From: Halopseudomonas pelagia
GTDB taxonomy: Bacteria > Pseudomonadota > Gammaproteobacteria > Pseudomonadales > Pseudomonadaceae
Assembly (NCBI RefSeq): GCF_009497895.1
Contig: NZ_CP033116.1
Location: forward strand, 4,464,001-4,528,000
Length of the DNA stretch: 64,000 nt
Direction: 5' to 3'
Below the pieces are notes generated by a model that was not told where the DNA came from, did not search any database, and saw nothing but the letters and a program-made list of their open reading frames with translations. The translations under genes and the position numbers were made by a program. Positions 1 to 8,668 of the stretch are shown piece by piece; position 1 is the stretch's first letter, and every line of letters starts with the position of its first letter.

Positions 1-1280
1 ATACGAGACTCATCAGGTTGAGCCTCACGCAACATGCGATCAACATTTTCAACAACTACAACCGCGCCATCAACCATCATGCCTATTGCTATCGCAAGCC
101 CGCCCAATGACATCAGGTTCGCGGAGATGCCAAAGATTTTCATCGCGATAAAGGTAAAGCCTACCGAAAATGGGATGGACAGTGCGACGACCAGACTTGG
201 CCTCAGCCCACCCATAAAAGCCAACAGCACCAGAGCCACCAGAATAATGCCTTGCAATAGTGCACTGATTACAGTGGTTACAGCCGCCTTGACCAGAGTG
301 GCCTGGTCATAATAAGGCTGGACTTCGATGCCTTCCGGAAGGTTGTCGTTGATCGCCGCCAACTCCTGCTTCACAGCGCCGATGACATTCGAGGTATTGC
401 TGCCAATCAGCTTCAATACCATCCCAACAACCACCTCGCCGTTACCATCTTTGGTCGTCAGTCCACGACGAATTTCCCCGCCAACTTCAAGGTCGCCAAG
501 TTGATGCAGATATACAGGTGTACCGTCATTGGTCTTCACCACGATATTGCGCAAGGACTCCAGGTCTGTGGCGAGACCTACCGAGCGCACAATGTACTCC
601 TCGTCATTCTTGACAATAAACTGAGCGCCCGCATTGGCGTTGTTAGCTTCAATTCGCGCCTTGATTTCCGGCAAGCTGACGTCGTAACGGAGCAATGCGT
701 TCGGCTCAATATTGACTTGAAACTGTTTTACTTCACCACCAATAGATAAGACCTCTGTTACGCCCTTGACGGTCTGCAAATTGAACTTGACAATCCAATC
801 TTGAATCTCGCGCAGCTCGGTAGTGCTATATTGGCCCGTGGTATCCTCGAGCACATAAAACAGGATCTGCCCAAGCCCAGTAGTAATCGGCCCCATTACC
901 GGCTCACCAAAGCCTTCGGGGATTGACTCCCGAGCCATTTGAAGTCGTTCGCCCACCAATTGCCGGGCGAAATAAATGTCCGTTCCCTCCTCAAAGTAAA
1001 TATTGACAACAGATAGCCCGAAGTTGGAAATTGAGCGCACATGATCAAGCTTGGGCAGCCCGTTCATGGCACTTTCGATCGGGTAAGTAACGTATTTTTC
1101 CACTTCCTCTGGCGCCAATCCTTCAGTTTCCACAAACACTTGAACCAGTGCAGGCGAGATATCCGGGTAAGCGTCCACCGGCAAAGTACGATAGGCGAAA
1201 TAGCCTCCAACAAGCGTCGCCAGAGCTAACGCGACTACCAGTAGCCGGTTATCCAGCGCAAAACGGATGATGCCTTGCAT
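1..1280 (-). CDS. CusA/CzcA-family heavy-metal RND efflux pump, N-terminal part
   Basis: Inner-membrane proton-driven pump subunit of a tripartite metal exporter; only about the first 426 residues lie in the window and the reading frame is open at the left edge. The protein starts MQGIIRFALDN, followed by a hydrophobic first helix and the periplasmic porter domain (YFARQLVGERLQMARE, ENNANAGAQF). TM4 reads NLMSLGGLAIAIGMMVDGAV followed by VEN. This has the length and the GGLAIAIG stretch of CusA-like pumps and lacks the DFG of classical CzcA, while keeping the later Asp and Glu of the proton relay. Metal specificity is therefore unsettled (Cu/Ag-like motif in a Czc-like operon). An AGGGGA ribosome site lies 6 nt before the ATG. 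It is the last gene in the window of a three-gene operon, 14 bp after the adaptor gene. Confidence 0.93.
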   Translation of the reverse strand, partial: MQGIIRFALDNRLLVVALALATLVGGYFAYRTLPVDAYPDISPALVQVFVETEGLAPEEVEKYVTYPIESAMNGLPKLDHVRSISNFGLSVVNIYFEEGTDIYFARQLVGERLQMARESIPEGFGEPVMGPITTGLGQILFYVLEDTTGQYSTTELREIQDWIVKFNLQTVKGVTEVLSIGGEVKQFQVNIEPNALLRYDVSLPEIKARIEANNANAGAQFIVKNDEEYIVRSVGLATDLESLRNIVVKTNDGTPVYLHQLGDLEVGGEIRRGLTTKDGNGEVVVGMVLKLIGSNTSNVIGAVKQELAAINDNLPEGIEVQPYYDQATLVKAAVTTVISALLQGIILVALVLLAFMGGLRPSLVVALSIPFSVGFTFIAMKIFGISANLMSLGGLAIAIGMMVDGAVVVVENVDRMLREAQPDESR

Positions 1281-1294
1281 ACTGTTCCCCTAGA

Positions 1295-2401
1295 CTAGTG
1301 GTTGTGACCGGATTCGAATTCATTCTTTTGCAGCTGCGCCTTGAGCACGAATCCGCCTTGGATTGCGTAACTTTCACCGGGCTGGAGACCGCTGAGGATC
1401 TCTGCCATTTTTCCATCGCCGCGACCTACGGTTACCGGTCGCGGCTCCCAACGCTCACCTTCCTTTACAAAAATCGTTGCTTGACCTTCCAAATCGATGA
1501 TTGCGCTCTCGGGAACGACAACGTCTACCGGATATTCGCCTATGGCTATGTCACTTTGAACGAACATACCCGGTTTCCACGCCTGGTTTTCGTTGGACAG
1601 AAACACACGGGCCAAGCCAGTACGCGTGCGCTCATCTACCGAGGGAGAGACATAATCAATACGGGCATCAACCGCCTCCGGGCCATAGTTGGTGCTCAGG
1701 CGGACCGACTGGCCAACCTTCACCAATGGCACTTGCCTTGGATATAGCGCAATGTCGGCCCAAAGAGTTGACATATCCGCGACCACAAAGGCAGTGTCGC
1801 TTGGAGACAGATGCTCGCCCAGAGTAACCTCCCGGTTGATCACCACGCCGTTGATTAACGATTGAAGACTGAAGCGTGCAAGAGTTTCCGAGCTCTCTGC
1901 CACTGCAAGGGTCTGGCCTGCGCTGACCTTGTCACCAGTTTTGGCACGCACCTCTACGATTTTCGCGGCGAAACGCGGACTGATGTGAGTGACTGCCTCC
2001 TTGTTAAGCTGGATCTCTCCCGGCAATGACACCTGCTGGCGGATGATACCCGCGTCCGCGACGGCAATTTCACCACCTAAATCCCGTAACAGATCGGCAC
2101 TGAGAGTCAGAACCGGCTCTTCGCTGTCTTCATGACTTTCGTGGCCCTCACCCTGAACTTCTTCAGCATGATCGGCATGTCCTGCTTCCTCCGCGGCAGG
2201 ATTACGTTCCTCCTCAGAGTGTCCCTCTTCAGAGTCCTGTGCTTCAGCGTCTGACTCCTCCGCTGCATGCTGATGCGAAGCGTTTTCTTTGGCGTGAGTG
2301 GCTTGTGTTTCCTTTTTAGGATCGGTTGCGGCAAGGACACCCTGGAGCGGTTGCGCAACTAGGAGCAAACAGCCAAGTACCAGATTCAATAGTTTGTTCA
2401 T
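1295..2401 (-). CDS. RND efflux periplasmic adaptor (CzcB/CusB type) with His/Glu-rich N-terminus
   Basis: Membrane-fusion protein that links the RND pump to its outer-membrane channel; 368 aa. A signal peptide (MNKLLNLVLGCLLLVAQPLQ) is followed by about 70 residues very rich in His and Glu/Asp (HQHAAEES, EEGHSEEE, GHADHAEE, GEGHESHED) and then the usual barrel-sandwich, beta-barrel and membrane-proximal domains (INKEAVTHISPRF-like region, AGQTLAVAESSETL, PESAIIDLEGQATIFV). The C-terminus ends GHNH. Such acidic His-rich segments in Czc-type adaptors are regarded as metal-binding; the role here is inferred. The start codon overlaps the stop of the channel gene by 4 bp, which suggests translational coupling. 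Confidence 0.92.
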   Translation of the reverse strand: MNKLLNLVLGCLLLVAQPLQGVLAATDPKKETQATHAKENASHQHAAEESDAEAQDSEEGHSEEERNPAAEEAGHADHAEEVQGEGHESHEDSEEPVLTLSADLLRDLGGEIAVADAGIIRQQVSLPGEIQLNKEAVTHISPRFAAKIVEVRAKTGDKVSAGQTLAVAESSETLARFSLQSLINGVVINREVTLGEHLSPSDTAFVVADMSTLWADIALYPRQVPLVKVGQSVRLSTNYGPEAVDARIDYVSPSVDERTRTGLARVFLSNENQAWKPGMFVQSDIAIGEYPVDVVVPESAIIDLEGQATIFVKEGERWEPRPVTVGRGDGKMAEILSGLQPGESYAIQGGFVLKAQLQKNEFESGHNH

Positions 2402-3810
2402 CGTGACTTTTCCTGTCGTGACGTTTGCTCATCAACAGCGGACCCATCTAGGTATGGCAAACGGAATTCGGAGGGCGGACCGTTGGTGGTGTTGGTACCG
2501 GTAAGAATTTGTCCGGCACCCGTCAGAGGCTGACCAGTAAGGGATTCTAGGGTTATAAGGGTCTGGTGAAAGTCGGTTGCAGCCACAACTGCATCGTTCT
2601 CGACCGCGAGCACTTGCTGTCGGGCTTGCACGACCTCAAGGTAGGAGAAACGGCCTGCGCGGTAACCTTCCTGGATCAACTCCAGAGTCTCCCGTGCTTC
2701 GGGCAGTATGTCGTCACGCAGAACCGTGACCTGGCGACGGGTCTGCTCGAGTTGAGCGTATGCGTTGCGTAGCTCGGTAAAAATCCTGACCCGTGTTGCC
2801 TCCTCCTCCATGTCGAGTACCGCGAGGTCCTCACGCGCGGCCTGGATATTCCCCGGATTCTGGTCGTTCAAGCCCAACGGCATGGAGAACTGCAGCACCA
2901 TTCCGATATCGTTGGTTTCCCGAAGGTGTTTGAAACCGGCACCGACCTCAATGTCCTGCCGGCCCGCCGCGATGGCGAGTTCAAGTTGGGCCTGGCGCAA
3001 CCTGCGCTGGGTCAGGAACCGTTGCAACTGCGGCGCTTGCTCAAGCTGGGCCCGAACGCGGGTAAAGTCTGGTATTTCCACCAATGAAAAAAGTTCCGCC
3101 CCCACAATAGCGAAATCGGGTTCAGTCTCTCCCCATAAACCTGCCAGGCGGCGCTTGGCGCTCGCCAGCCGTACTTCGAGATTGCTAACCTCAAGCGAAG
3201 CCTGCATCGAATCTGTGCGGGCGCGGCCGAGCTCGGCCCTACTAGCGCCACCCACGTCGAAACGCCTCTTGGCCACGGCTTCAGAAGCTTGAGTCCATTC
3301 AACAACCTGCTTTGAGAAATTCAGCAACCTCTGGGTTTGTGCGACTTCAAGGTAGCGGCTTGCAGCTGCAGCCAGAGCATCAAGGCGCGCAAGTTCATAG
3401 TCACGCTCTACCGCCTGGCGCTGCCAACTACCGACGTCACGTCGAAGACTACGCTTATTACCCATCTCAATTACCTGGCTAAGCGCAAGCGTGGTTTCCA
3501 TTGCGTCAATACCGGAGAGTGCTCCACTGCCAAGAACATTGTCGACGTCCACAGAGATACGGGGATTGGGTCGCAGACCCGCCTGTAGTGTTCTTGCTTC
3601 GGCTGCACGGATTTCATAGGGGTAAACAGCCAGTTCGGGGTTGGACTGCAGAACACGAGCCAGGGTCTCTGACAAGGTCAGGATCGCGGTATCACGATCG
3701 GCTGGCCAACCATAGCTAGACCATCCCATTAACATGCTACCGAAGAGCAAAAGCCTCGCCTGACGCGACCACCCGGACGCACGCAGACGACAACAAAAAA
3801 GGGCAAGCAT
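2398..3810 (-). CDS. TolC-family outer-membrane channel (CzcC-like)
   Basis: Outer-membrane channel of the metal efflux complex, about 470 aa. The two duplicated OEP helical regions are visible (LARVLQSNPELAVYPYEIRA near the N-terminus; RIFTELRNAYAQLEQTRRQV and EGYRAGRFSYLEVVQARQQV in the second half); the last is the conserved beta-strand/helix motif of this family. I chose the ATG at 3810 because GAGG lies 6 nt before it; an ATG 12 bp upstream (3822) has no ribosome site. First gene of the operon; the 550 bp before it contain no recognisable czcI or regulator gene. Classical CzcC is slightly shorter, so assignment to the family is firm but the metal is not. Confidence 0.9.
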   Translation of the reverse strand: MLALFCCRLRASGWSRQARLLLFGSMLMGWSSYGWPADRDTAILTLSETLARVLQSNPELAVYPYEIRAAEARTLQAGLRPNPRISVDVDNVLGSGALSGIDAMETTLALSQVIEMGNKRSLRRDVGSWQRQAVERDYELARLDALAAAASRYLEVAQTQRLLNFSKQVVEWTQASEAVAKRRFDVGGASRAELGRARTDSMQASLEVSNLEVRLASAKRRLAGLWGETEPDFAIVGAELFSLVEIPDFTRVRAQLEQAPQLQRFLTQRRLRQAQLELAIAAGRQDIEVGAGFKHLRETNDIGMVLQFSMPLGLNDQNPGNIQAAREDLAVLDMEEEATRVRIFTELRNAYAQLEQTRRQVTVLRDDILPEARETLELIQEGYRAGRFSYLEVVQARQQVLAVENDAVVAATDFHQTLITLESLTGQPLTGAGQILTGTNTTNGPPSEFRLPYLDGSAVDEQTSRQEKSR

Positions 3811-3822
3811 AAGCCACCTCAT

Positions 3823-4373
3823 GTTAGGTTGAACAACAATTGAAATGTCGTAGGGTCAGCTTCGCTGGAGATCACAGTGACGCTGCCTAGGTGACTTTTC
3901 ACAATCAACGTTTCACGCTTTCAAGCTTCGTCTTTAGGCGAAGACTCATCCGCGTTCACACCGAATCCATATAGGTGGGCGTCATCATTAGGCGTAAGCC
4001 GCGATCTTCTGGCATAACTCCCGTGCTCACTCCAAACAGGACGAAAGCTAACTTCAGTTCGTCCATATTTCGCGATATTTCATAGCGCTCTCGCCGTGGT
4101 ATTCGAATGTAATCCGTGGAGCCATTATCCCGGATGAGGTTAACCAGAGAGTGAACCGCAAGTGACAATCCTGTTATCTGCAGGTTTCTATGGCTGCGTT
4201 TTTGTTGGCCCCTGTTTGGAAAAACAAAAACCAGTTGGAGGATAATCGCGCTGAGAGGAGCTTCTTCCAGCAAGACAACCACAGTCACCAAGACCTGACT
4301 TAAATAAAACAGACTCGATAACCTGGGTATGATTCAGACCTGCAAGAACCACTAAATTCAAGGACACTGACAT
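3823..4373. other. Intergenic region upstream of the efflux operon, no convincing gene
   Basis: About 550 bp between the efflux operon and the IS. It should carry the operon promoter (reading leftward). Short open frames at 3956-4291 and 4188-4388 (minus strand) have no recognisable domain, overlap each other in different frames and show no ribosome site; I do not call them. A short hairpin (cttcg...cgaag) lies near 3926-3943. The right side ends abruptly at the IS terminal repeat, so a regulator once present here may have been removed. Confidence 0.5.
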
Positions 4374-4412
4374 CGGTAATCCCCCCAAAAAACAGCGGTG
4401 ATCAGAAGTAGA
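4374..4412 (+). repeat. Left terminal inverted repeat of the IS
   Basis: Begins CGGTAATCCCCCCA, identical over 14 nt to the reverse complement of the right end; after a divergent A/T tract the shared blocks AGCGG and TCAGAAGTAGA follow. The exact outermost base (4374 or 4375) cannot be fixed without a target duplication. Confidence 0.85.
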
Positions 4413-4446
4413 ATTTTCCGTAAGCTAAGCGCAGGGAGATTCTGCA

Positions 4447-4713
4447 ATGAAAACATCACGTTTTTCCGACAGCCAGATCATGGCAATCCTGAAGCAAGCC
4501 GAGAACGGTGTAGCGGTGCCTGACCTCTGCCGTGAGCACGGCATGAGCAGCGCCAGTTTTTACAAGTGGCGCGCCAAGTTCGGCGGCATGGATACCTCCA
4601 TGATCAAGCGCATGAAAGAACTTGAGGACGAGAATCGGCGGCTGAAAAAGATGTATGCCGAAGAACGGCTCAAGGCCGAGCTACGCCAGGAGGCCCTTGA
4701 GGGAAAGTGGTAA
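4447..4713 (+). CDS. IS3-family transposase OrfA (HTH, leucine-zipper)
   Basis: 88 aa DNA-binding subunit of the transposase. The first half is an HTH_Tnp_1 helix-turn-helix ([36 protein letters not shown]), the second a leucine-zipper-like coiled coil ([20 protein letters not shown] region). The stop overlaps the start of orfB by 7 bp, in a different frame, as expected of IS3 elements that make an OrfAB fusion by -1 frameshifting. No internal damage is seen. Confidence 0.93.
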   Translation: MKTSRFSDSQIMAILKQAENGVAVPDLCREHGMSSASFYKWRAKFGGMDTSMIKRMKELEDENRRLKKMYAEERLKAELRQEALEGKW

Positions 4714-5534
4714 AGCCGTCTCTCCGCCGTGAGATGGCGCAAAAAGCCGTTGCCGCTGCTCGCTGTAGTATTCGCCAGGCTTGTGTGATCTTCGGTATCA
4801 GTGAGACCTGCTATCGCTACCGGGCCAAGCTCAGCAGTGAAAACGCCGAGATCGCTGATTTGCTGGTGCGTTTGACCCATAACCAGCGTAACTGGGGCTT
4901 TGGTCTGTGTTTTCTGTATCTGCGCAACGTGAAGGGATACCCCTGGAACCATAAACGCGTTTACCGGATCTACCGGGAGCTGGAATTGAACCTGCGTATC
5001 AAGCCCCGCAAGCGGTTAATACGTGCGAAACCAGAACCACTGGCTGTGCCCACGGCCATCAATACCAGTTGGTCCATGGACTTCATGCACGACCAGCTAG
5101 AGGATGGCCGCAGCTACCGGCTGTTCAATGTGATCGATGATTACAACCGGGAAGGACTGGGCATTGAGGTAGATCTGTCATTGCCCTCAGAACGCGTTAT
5201 ACGAGCTCTGAATCAGATCATCGAGTGGCGGGGAAAGCCTCTCCAGATCCGCTGCGACAATGGTCCGGAATACATCAGTGCCACGCTGGCAGCCTGGGCC
5301 GAGAAGCAGGGTGTTAAGCTGGTTTTTATCCAGCCTGGCAACCCACAGCAGAATGCGTACATCGAGCGCTACAACCGCACCGTGCGCTATGACTGGCTGG
5401 CCCAATACCTGTTCGACTCCGTTGAGGAGGTTCAGGACTTCGCGACACATTGGTTATGGACATACAATAACGAGCGGCCAAATATGGCCTTGGGCGGCAT
5501 TACACCGCGACAGAAGTTGGCCATGGCGGCCTAA
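4707..5534 (+). CDS. IS3-family transposase OrfB (DDE integrase core)
   Basis: 275 aa catalytic subunit. It begins at a GTG inside the end of orfA and may also be made as a fusion by frameshift. An N-terminal HTH_21 region ([18 protein letters not shown]) precedes the rve domain. The DDE residues are visible: D in [12 protein letters not shown] in [11 protein letters not shown] and E in [16 protein letters not shown]-terminal [13 protein letters not shown] and [10 protein letters not shown] are typical of the family. Full length, so the element may still be active. Confidence 0.93.
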   Translation: MVKPSLRREMAQKAVAAARCSIRQACVIFGISETCYRYRAKLSSENAEIADLLVRLTHNQRNWGFGLCFLYLRNVKGYPWNHKRVYRIYRELELNLRIKPRKRLIRAKPEPLAVPTAINTSWSMDFMHDQLEDGRSYRLFNVIDDYNREGLGIEVDLSLPSERVIRALNQIIEWRGKPLQIRCDNGPEYISATLAAWAEKQGVKLVFIQPGNPQQNAYIERYNRTVRYDWLAQYLFDSVEEVQDFATHWLWTYNNERPNMALGGITPRQKLAMAA

Positions 5535-5535
5535 C

Positions 5536-5573
5536 TCTACTTCTGAGCCCCGCTAAAAATGGGGGGATTACCG
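5536..5573 (-). repeat. Right terminal inverted repeat of the IS
   Basis: Reverse complement begins CGGTAATCCCCCCA and contains AGCGG and TCAGAAGTAGA, matching the left end at 4374-4412. It abuts and truncates a small leftward gene. Confidence 0.85.
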
Positions 5574-5738
5574 GCCGAGCGCGCGTCTCAACGCGCTATC
5601 ATGGCGCCCAAGCTCCCAATTAAGGCCTCCAATCCTTCGCTGCAGAACTTCCGCAAGCTGCTTACGAGTGAGCAACAGTCCATAAACTTCAATTAATTGC
5701 TCTTCAATTATCTTTGCTGCTTCGCAATCTTTCGCCAT
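5568..5738 (-). pseudogene. Small HTH protein gene truncated by the IS
   Basis: A leftward frame starts at an ATG (5738) with GGAG 8 nt upstream and encodes MAKDCEAAKIIEEQLIEVYG, then a probable helix-turn-helix (LLLTRKQLAEVLQRR), ending within the IS terminal repeat at an IS-supplied stop. The part outside the IS is about 55 residues. The layout, a small HTH protein just downstream of an integrase, is that of excisionase or AlpA-like regulators of islands, and the missing C-terminus supports truncation. The family is an inference from a short stretch; the true product is not identified. Confidence 0.55.
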
Positions 5739-5867
5739 CGTGAAACTCCAATATTCTATGGGTTTCACTAATAGTGCGAAGAGGTGCCCCTTTTTCGGCC
5801 CTTTTTGGGGCGTCCTCGCAAAAGACTCCAAATATAATCTTTCGCATGCGAAAGATGGCTGAATTCT

Positions 5868-6938
5868 CTAGATTTGCCGCTGCTTGCGCAGCAGATCAAT
5901 CCGCTCCACGAGATCCTCTGCGCGGAGATGGGTGTATCGCTTCACCATCTGCATGCTTTTGTGACCGCTAATCATGGAAACCTCCTGATCGGATAGACCG
6001 ACCTCAACTAGCCTACTAACAGCCTCATGGCGCAAATCGTGAAAACGCAGATCACGCATACCCAGTCGGTTTCTGATCCGCTGCCATGTTTTATTGAATG
6101 CATAAGGACGTCGACGACCGTTGCCGCCCGGCTCCCCAAAAAAAATTAGATCAGTGTCGATAGGTCTGTATGGGTGGTCGAGCGCCTGGCTGAAAACCGC
6201 AGTAGCGGCTTTACTAAGGGGCACCACCCGACGTTCACCGTTTTTGGTCGCGCCCAATGTGATAATCCGGCGTCGGATGTCTACCTGCGACCGTCGGAGA
6301 TTAGTGATTTCGGAGGACCGCATGCCCGTCTGAATAGCGACCCGGACGATGTAGCCTAGAAAAGGGTTCGAATGAGCGTCAACGGCTGCATAAAGACGAC
6401 GCTCCTCATCGGGCGTCAGACGTCTATCCCGCCCCCTCCCCGCCGCAGGCTTTCGCACATTCAAGACCGGATTGAACGGGAGGCCGACGCCCCACTCTCT
6501 GATACAGACATTGAACATGTGACTGAGCAACGCTAGTTCAAGACGAACCGAATTATTGCTGACAGGTGTTTTCCGACGAGTCATCTCTGACAGCCGCTGA
6601 TCGCGGTAGCCAGAAATCAACTCTGCAGACAATGCAGCTAGTGAGTAACCACCAAGCTTTCGGACTAGGTTCTTCGCACTGCCTTGTTCGCTTAAAAGGG
6701 TTTTCGGCGCTTTGGTAGGGCTGACTTCTGAGAGGTAACGTTGGAGAGCCTGCTCAAGAGTCATTCGTTCAGAAGCGGTACGCTGAATGTAAACGCCACG
6801 CACCATCTCATCCTCGACTCGTCTGGACCAGTCAGAGGCATCGCGTTTTGTGCGGAAAGTCTTCGAGGTGGTAGGCCATCCGTGTTTACGGATGAGGGCT
6901 TTCCAAGTACCAGAGGGGGTTTTTACGAGTGTTGCCAT
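5868..6938 (-). CDS. Tyrosine-type site-specific recombinase (island integrase)
   Basis: 356 aa phage/ICE-type integrase. An N-terminal SAM-like core-binding domain lies at about 60-150. The catalytic domain carries all the expected residues: R207 (GMRSSE), K232 (TKNGERR), H300 and R303 (HDLRHE), H326 (SGHKS) and nucleophile Y335 (KRYTHLR). The start is set at 6938, MATLVKTPSG, where homologues normally begin; a longer frame reaches 6995. The gene lies 107 bp from the 3' end of tRNA-Thr and reads away from it, the usual arrangement for an element inserted in a tRNA 3' end. The element would then extend leftward, through the IS and the efflux operon. The second attachment site is not in the window. 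Confidence 0.93.
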   Translation of the reverse strand: MATLVKTPSGTWKALIRKHGWPTTSKTFRTKRDASDWSRRVEDEMVRGVYIQRTASERMTLEQALQRYLSEVSPTKAPKTLLSEQGSAKNLVRKLGGYSLAALSAELISGYRDQRLSEMTRRKTPVSNNSVRLELALLSHMFNVCIREWGVGLPFNPVLNVRKPAAGRGRDRRLTPDEERRLYAAVDAHSNPFLGYIVRVAIQTGMRSSEITNLRRSQVDIRRRIITLGATKNGERRVVPLSKAATAVFSQALDHPYRPIDTDLIFFGEPGGNGRRRPYAFNKTWQRIRNRLGMRDLRFHDLRHEAVSRLVEVGLSDQEVSMISGHKSMQMVKRYTHLRAEDLVERIDLLRKQRQI

Positions 6939-7044
6939 GCTGTTCTCCGAGGCGGCGATCAGTACGACTGTACTGAAACTGTACCTCGGGAACATCTGAA
7001 TGCGGTGTCAAAAACTGCAGCATCGCTGCAGCCCTTGATTTGTA

Positions 7045-7120
<76 letters not shown>

Positions 7121-7130
7121 ATGGGCACGC

Positions 7131-7158
7131 ATTATATAGAGCTTGGCCTCTGTGTAAA
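7131..7158 (-). promoter_or_regulatory. Promoter of tRNA-Thr
   Basis: On the minus strand TTTACA (7153-7158) and a perfect TATAAT (7131-7136) are spaced by 16 bp, ending 10 bp before the mature tRNA 5' end. A sigma70-type promoter by sequence. Confidence 0.7.
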
Positions 7159-7436
7159 GCCATCCACAGCGCTTGTGGGTAAAAAGTCCAAATTTTCTGC
7201 TTATTTAGACTAGTGCCCAGCTTGTGCATGAAATCTCTACCAGCACTTGACAAAGCTGCCTCAAGCCGTTGTTTACAATAAGATATCCACTTTGGTTTGT
7301 TTTTGATCAGCGCGCTGCAAGCCACGCATTCAGGGGCTCCTATGAAACTACCAAGAAGTCATCAACATTGTTATCCACAGATGGCGGGGATAAGTTTTAT
7401 CTGGGCATCTTGTGGATAAGTCTGTGTGCAACCGGT
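7159..7436. other. AT-rich spacer with DnaA-box-like sites
   Basis: No gene is supported here. Two perfect TTATCCACA boxes occur in opposite orientation at 7371-7379 (plus) and 7411-7419 (minus), and a one-mismatch box TGTGGGTAA at 7174-7182. A small palindrome gataa/ttatc lies between the perfect boxes. The region lies downstream of the methyltransferase gene and upstream of the tRNA-Thr promoter. DnaA titration or regulation is possible but not shown. Confidence 0.5.
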
Positions 7437-8660
7437 TCACAGACTGGTGATGGCCTGTTCAGTATTTCGCTCGCCCAGCAGCAGAAAATTACGCGGCGTC
7501 AGGTGGGCCGGGGCGAACAGGCCGAGGTTTACGGTATAACCCGCTTCTTGCAGAAAGAGTGCACGGTCAAGCAATAGCCAGAGCTCCAATGGCCGACGAA
7601 ATACGCCGCCAACCAGCTCCAGATTGCGCACCTCGGCCAAGCGTTGCCAGCCGCGTGCTTCCAGCGCGGCCCAGTCGAAACCGTTGGGCAGTATAAGGCC
7701 GTGATGCGCGGCCAGGTCGGCACAGAATGCAGCAATGCCCTGCGCCAGTGCGCTCTCCGGTCTGGAGGGCGTGGGCAAGTACAGATCGCGCCCGCTGGCC
7801 TCGCGCTGCCACAGATCAAATGCCAGGCGCCAGGCCATCGATTGGTCGCGCAGCCGCCGCGCGCGCCGGCCTGCGGTATAGGTAGCTTGCAGCGGCAGAC
7901 TGAGGTCGTGCCTGGTGAGCTGCAGGCGGGACTGCTGTGCGAGTGTGGATAATGGATGATAGCTGTCCCCGTCAATCCGGTTATAGCAGCACGGCGACAG
8001 AGCTATTTGTGCGCAACCCGCGTGCGCGGCCTGTTGCAGCAGGGTCATATGCAACTGACCGCAAGCATGCAGCGCGACCAGGCTATGCTCAGGCCGCAAC
8101 TGGCGCCAGGCTCTCGGCGTCAGTACGTCGCAGTCAAGGTGCGCAGCATCCACCTGCAGCGTCTGGCTGAGCATCCGCCCGTCCCGGTTGAGCTGTGCAT
8201 CTTGTTCCAGACAAGTCAGCGGCTCACCGCCCTGCCACGCCAGTAAGCGCCCAAGATGCCCCTTACCAGCGCACCAGTCTAGCCAATGCTGTGGCGGCCG
8301 GCTCCAGCCGCGCTGACTGGCATGGGCAAATCGGGTGATCTGCTGCCATTTGCGCCCAGGAATATGCCGCTCCAGCAACTCCGGCCAGCTTCGCGTCGGC
8401 TCCGCAGACCAATCTGGAACCTGGCTCAAGATACCTGCTTGTTCACACAGGTGGCGAAAAGGGTCAGGGGCGTCGAGGGCTTGCAGTTGCGTATGGGCTT
8501 GCTCGGCCTCACTCAGGCTACGTGAGCGCAGCCAGGCGGCCAATTCCGGCCACTCCTGCTCCCAGGATAGCTTGAGCTGGGTAAAGGGCGTGGCGCGCCA
8601 CACGGACTGATGTTGAACCAGCCAGGCATCCAACTGCTGGAATCGCTCAACATAGTCCAT
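7437..8660 (-). CDS. METTL25-like SAM-dependent methyltransferase, substrate unknown
   Basis: 407 aa. The central domain has a Rossmann-type SAM-binding motif, LDWCAGKGHLGRLLA (about residue 126), an acidic end of strand 2 (LTCLEQD) and a later LHACGQLHMTLLQ and LSPCCYNRI. The PCCY-type motif and the WCAGKGHLG motif are those of the Methyltransf_32 (METTL25/RRNAD1-like) family. The N-terminal 100 residues and the C-terminal 120 have no domain I recognise. It starts 8 bp after the stop of the transporter permease gene, so it is probably the last gene of that operon. Substrate (RNA, protein or small molecule) is not known to me. Confidence 0.8.
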   Translation of the reverse strand: MDYVERFQQLDAWLVQHQSVWRATPFTQLKLSWEQEWPELAAWLRSRSLSEAEQAHTQLQALDAPDPFRHLCEQAGILSQVPDWSAEPTRSWPELLERHIPGRKWQQITRFAHASQRGWSRPPQHWLDWCAGKGHLGRLLAWQGGEPLTCLEQDAQLNRDGRMLSQTLQVDAAHLDCDVLTPRAWRQLRPEHSLVALHACGQLHMTLLQQAAHAGCAQIALSPCCYNRIDGDSYHPLSTLAQQSRLQLTRHDLSLPLQATYTAGRRARRLRDQSMAWRLAFDLWQREASGRDLYLPTPSRPESALAQGIAAFCADLAAHHGLILPNGFDWAALEARGWQRLAEVRNLELVGGVFRRPLELWLLLDRALFLQEAGYTVNLGLFAPAHLTPRNFLLLGERNTEQAITSL

Positions 8661-8668
8661 GGCGGTCC

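Larger units (their letters stand above)
4374..5573 (+). mobile_element. IS3-family insertion sequence, IS407-like group, complete
   Basis: About 1.2 kb element bounded by imperfect inverted repeats and carrying the two overlapping transposase frames orfA and orfB of IS3-family elements. The orfA end (QEALEGKW) and the DDE protein resemble the IS407 group. I see no target-site duplication: the bases outside the two ends (gacat on the left, gccga on the right) do not match. This suggests that one flank was changed by a deletion or by recombination between IS copies. It separates the metal-efflux operon from the integrase side of the putative island. Confidence 0.9.

Noticed and set aside
3956..4388. 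Two short overlapping minus-strand frames upstream of the efflux operon, considered as a czcI-like gene
   Set aside because: No signal peptide, no His-rich region as in CzcI, no ribosome site, and the upstream one runs into the IS end.
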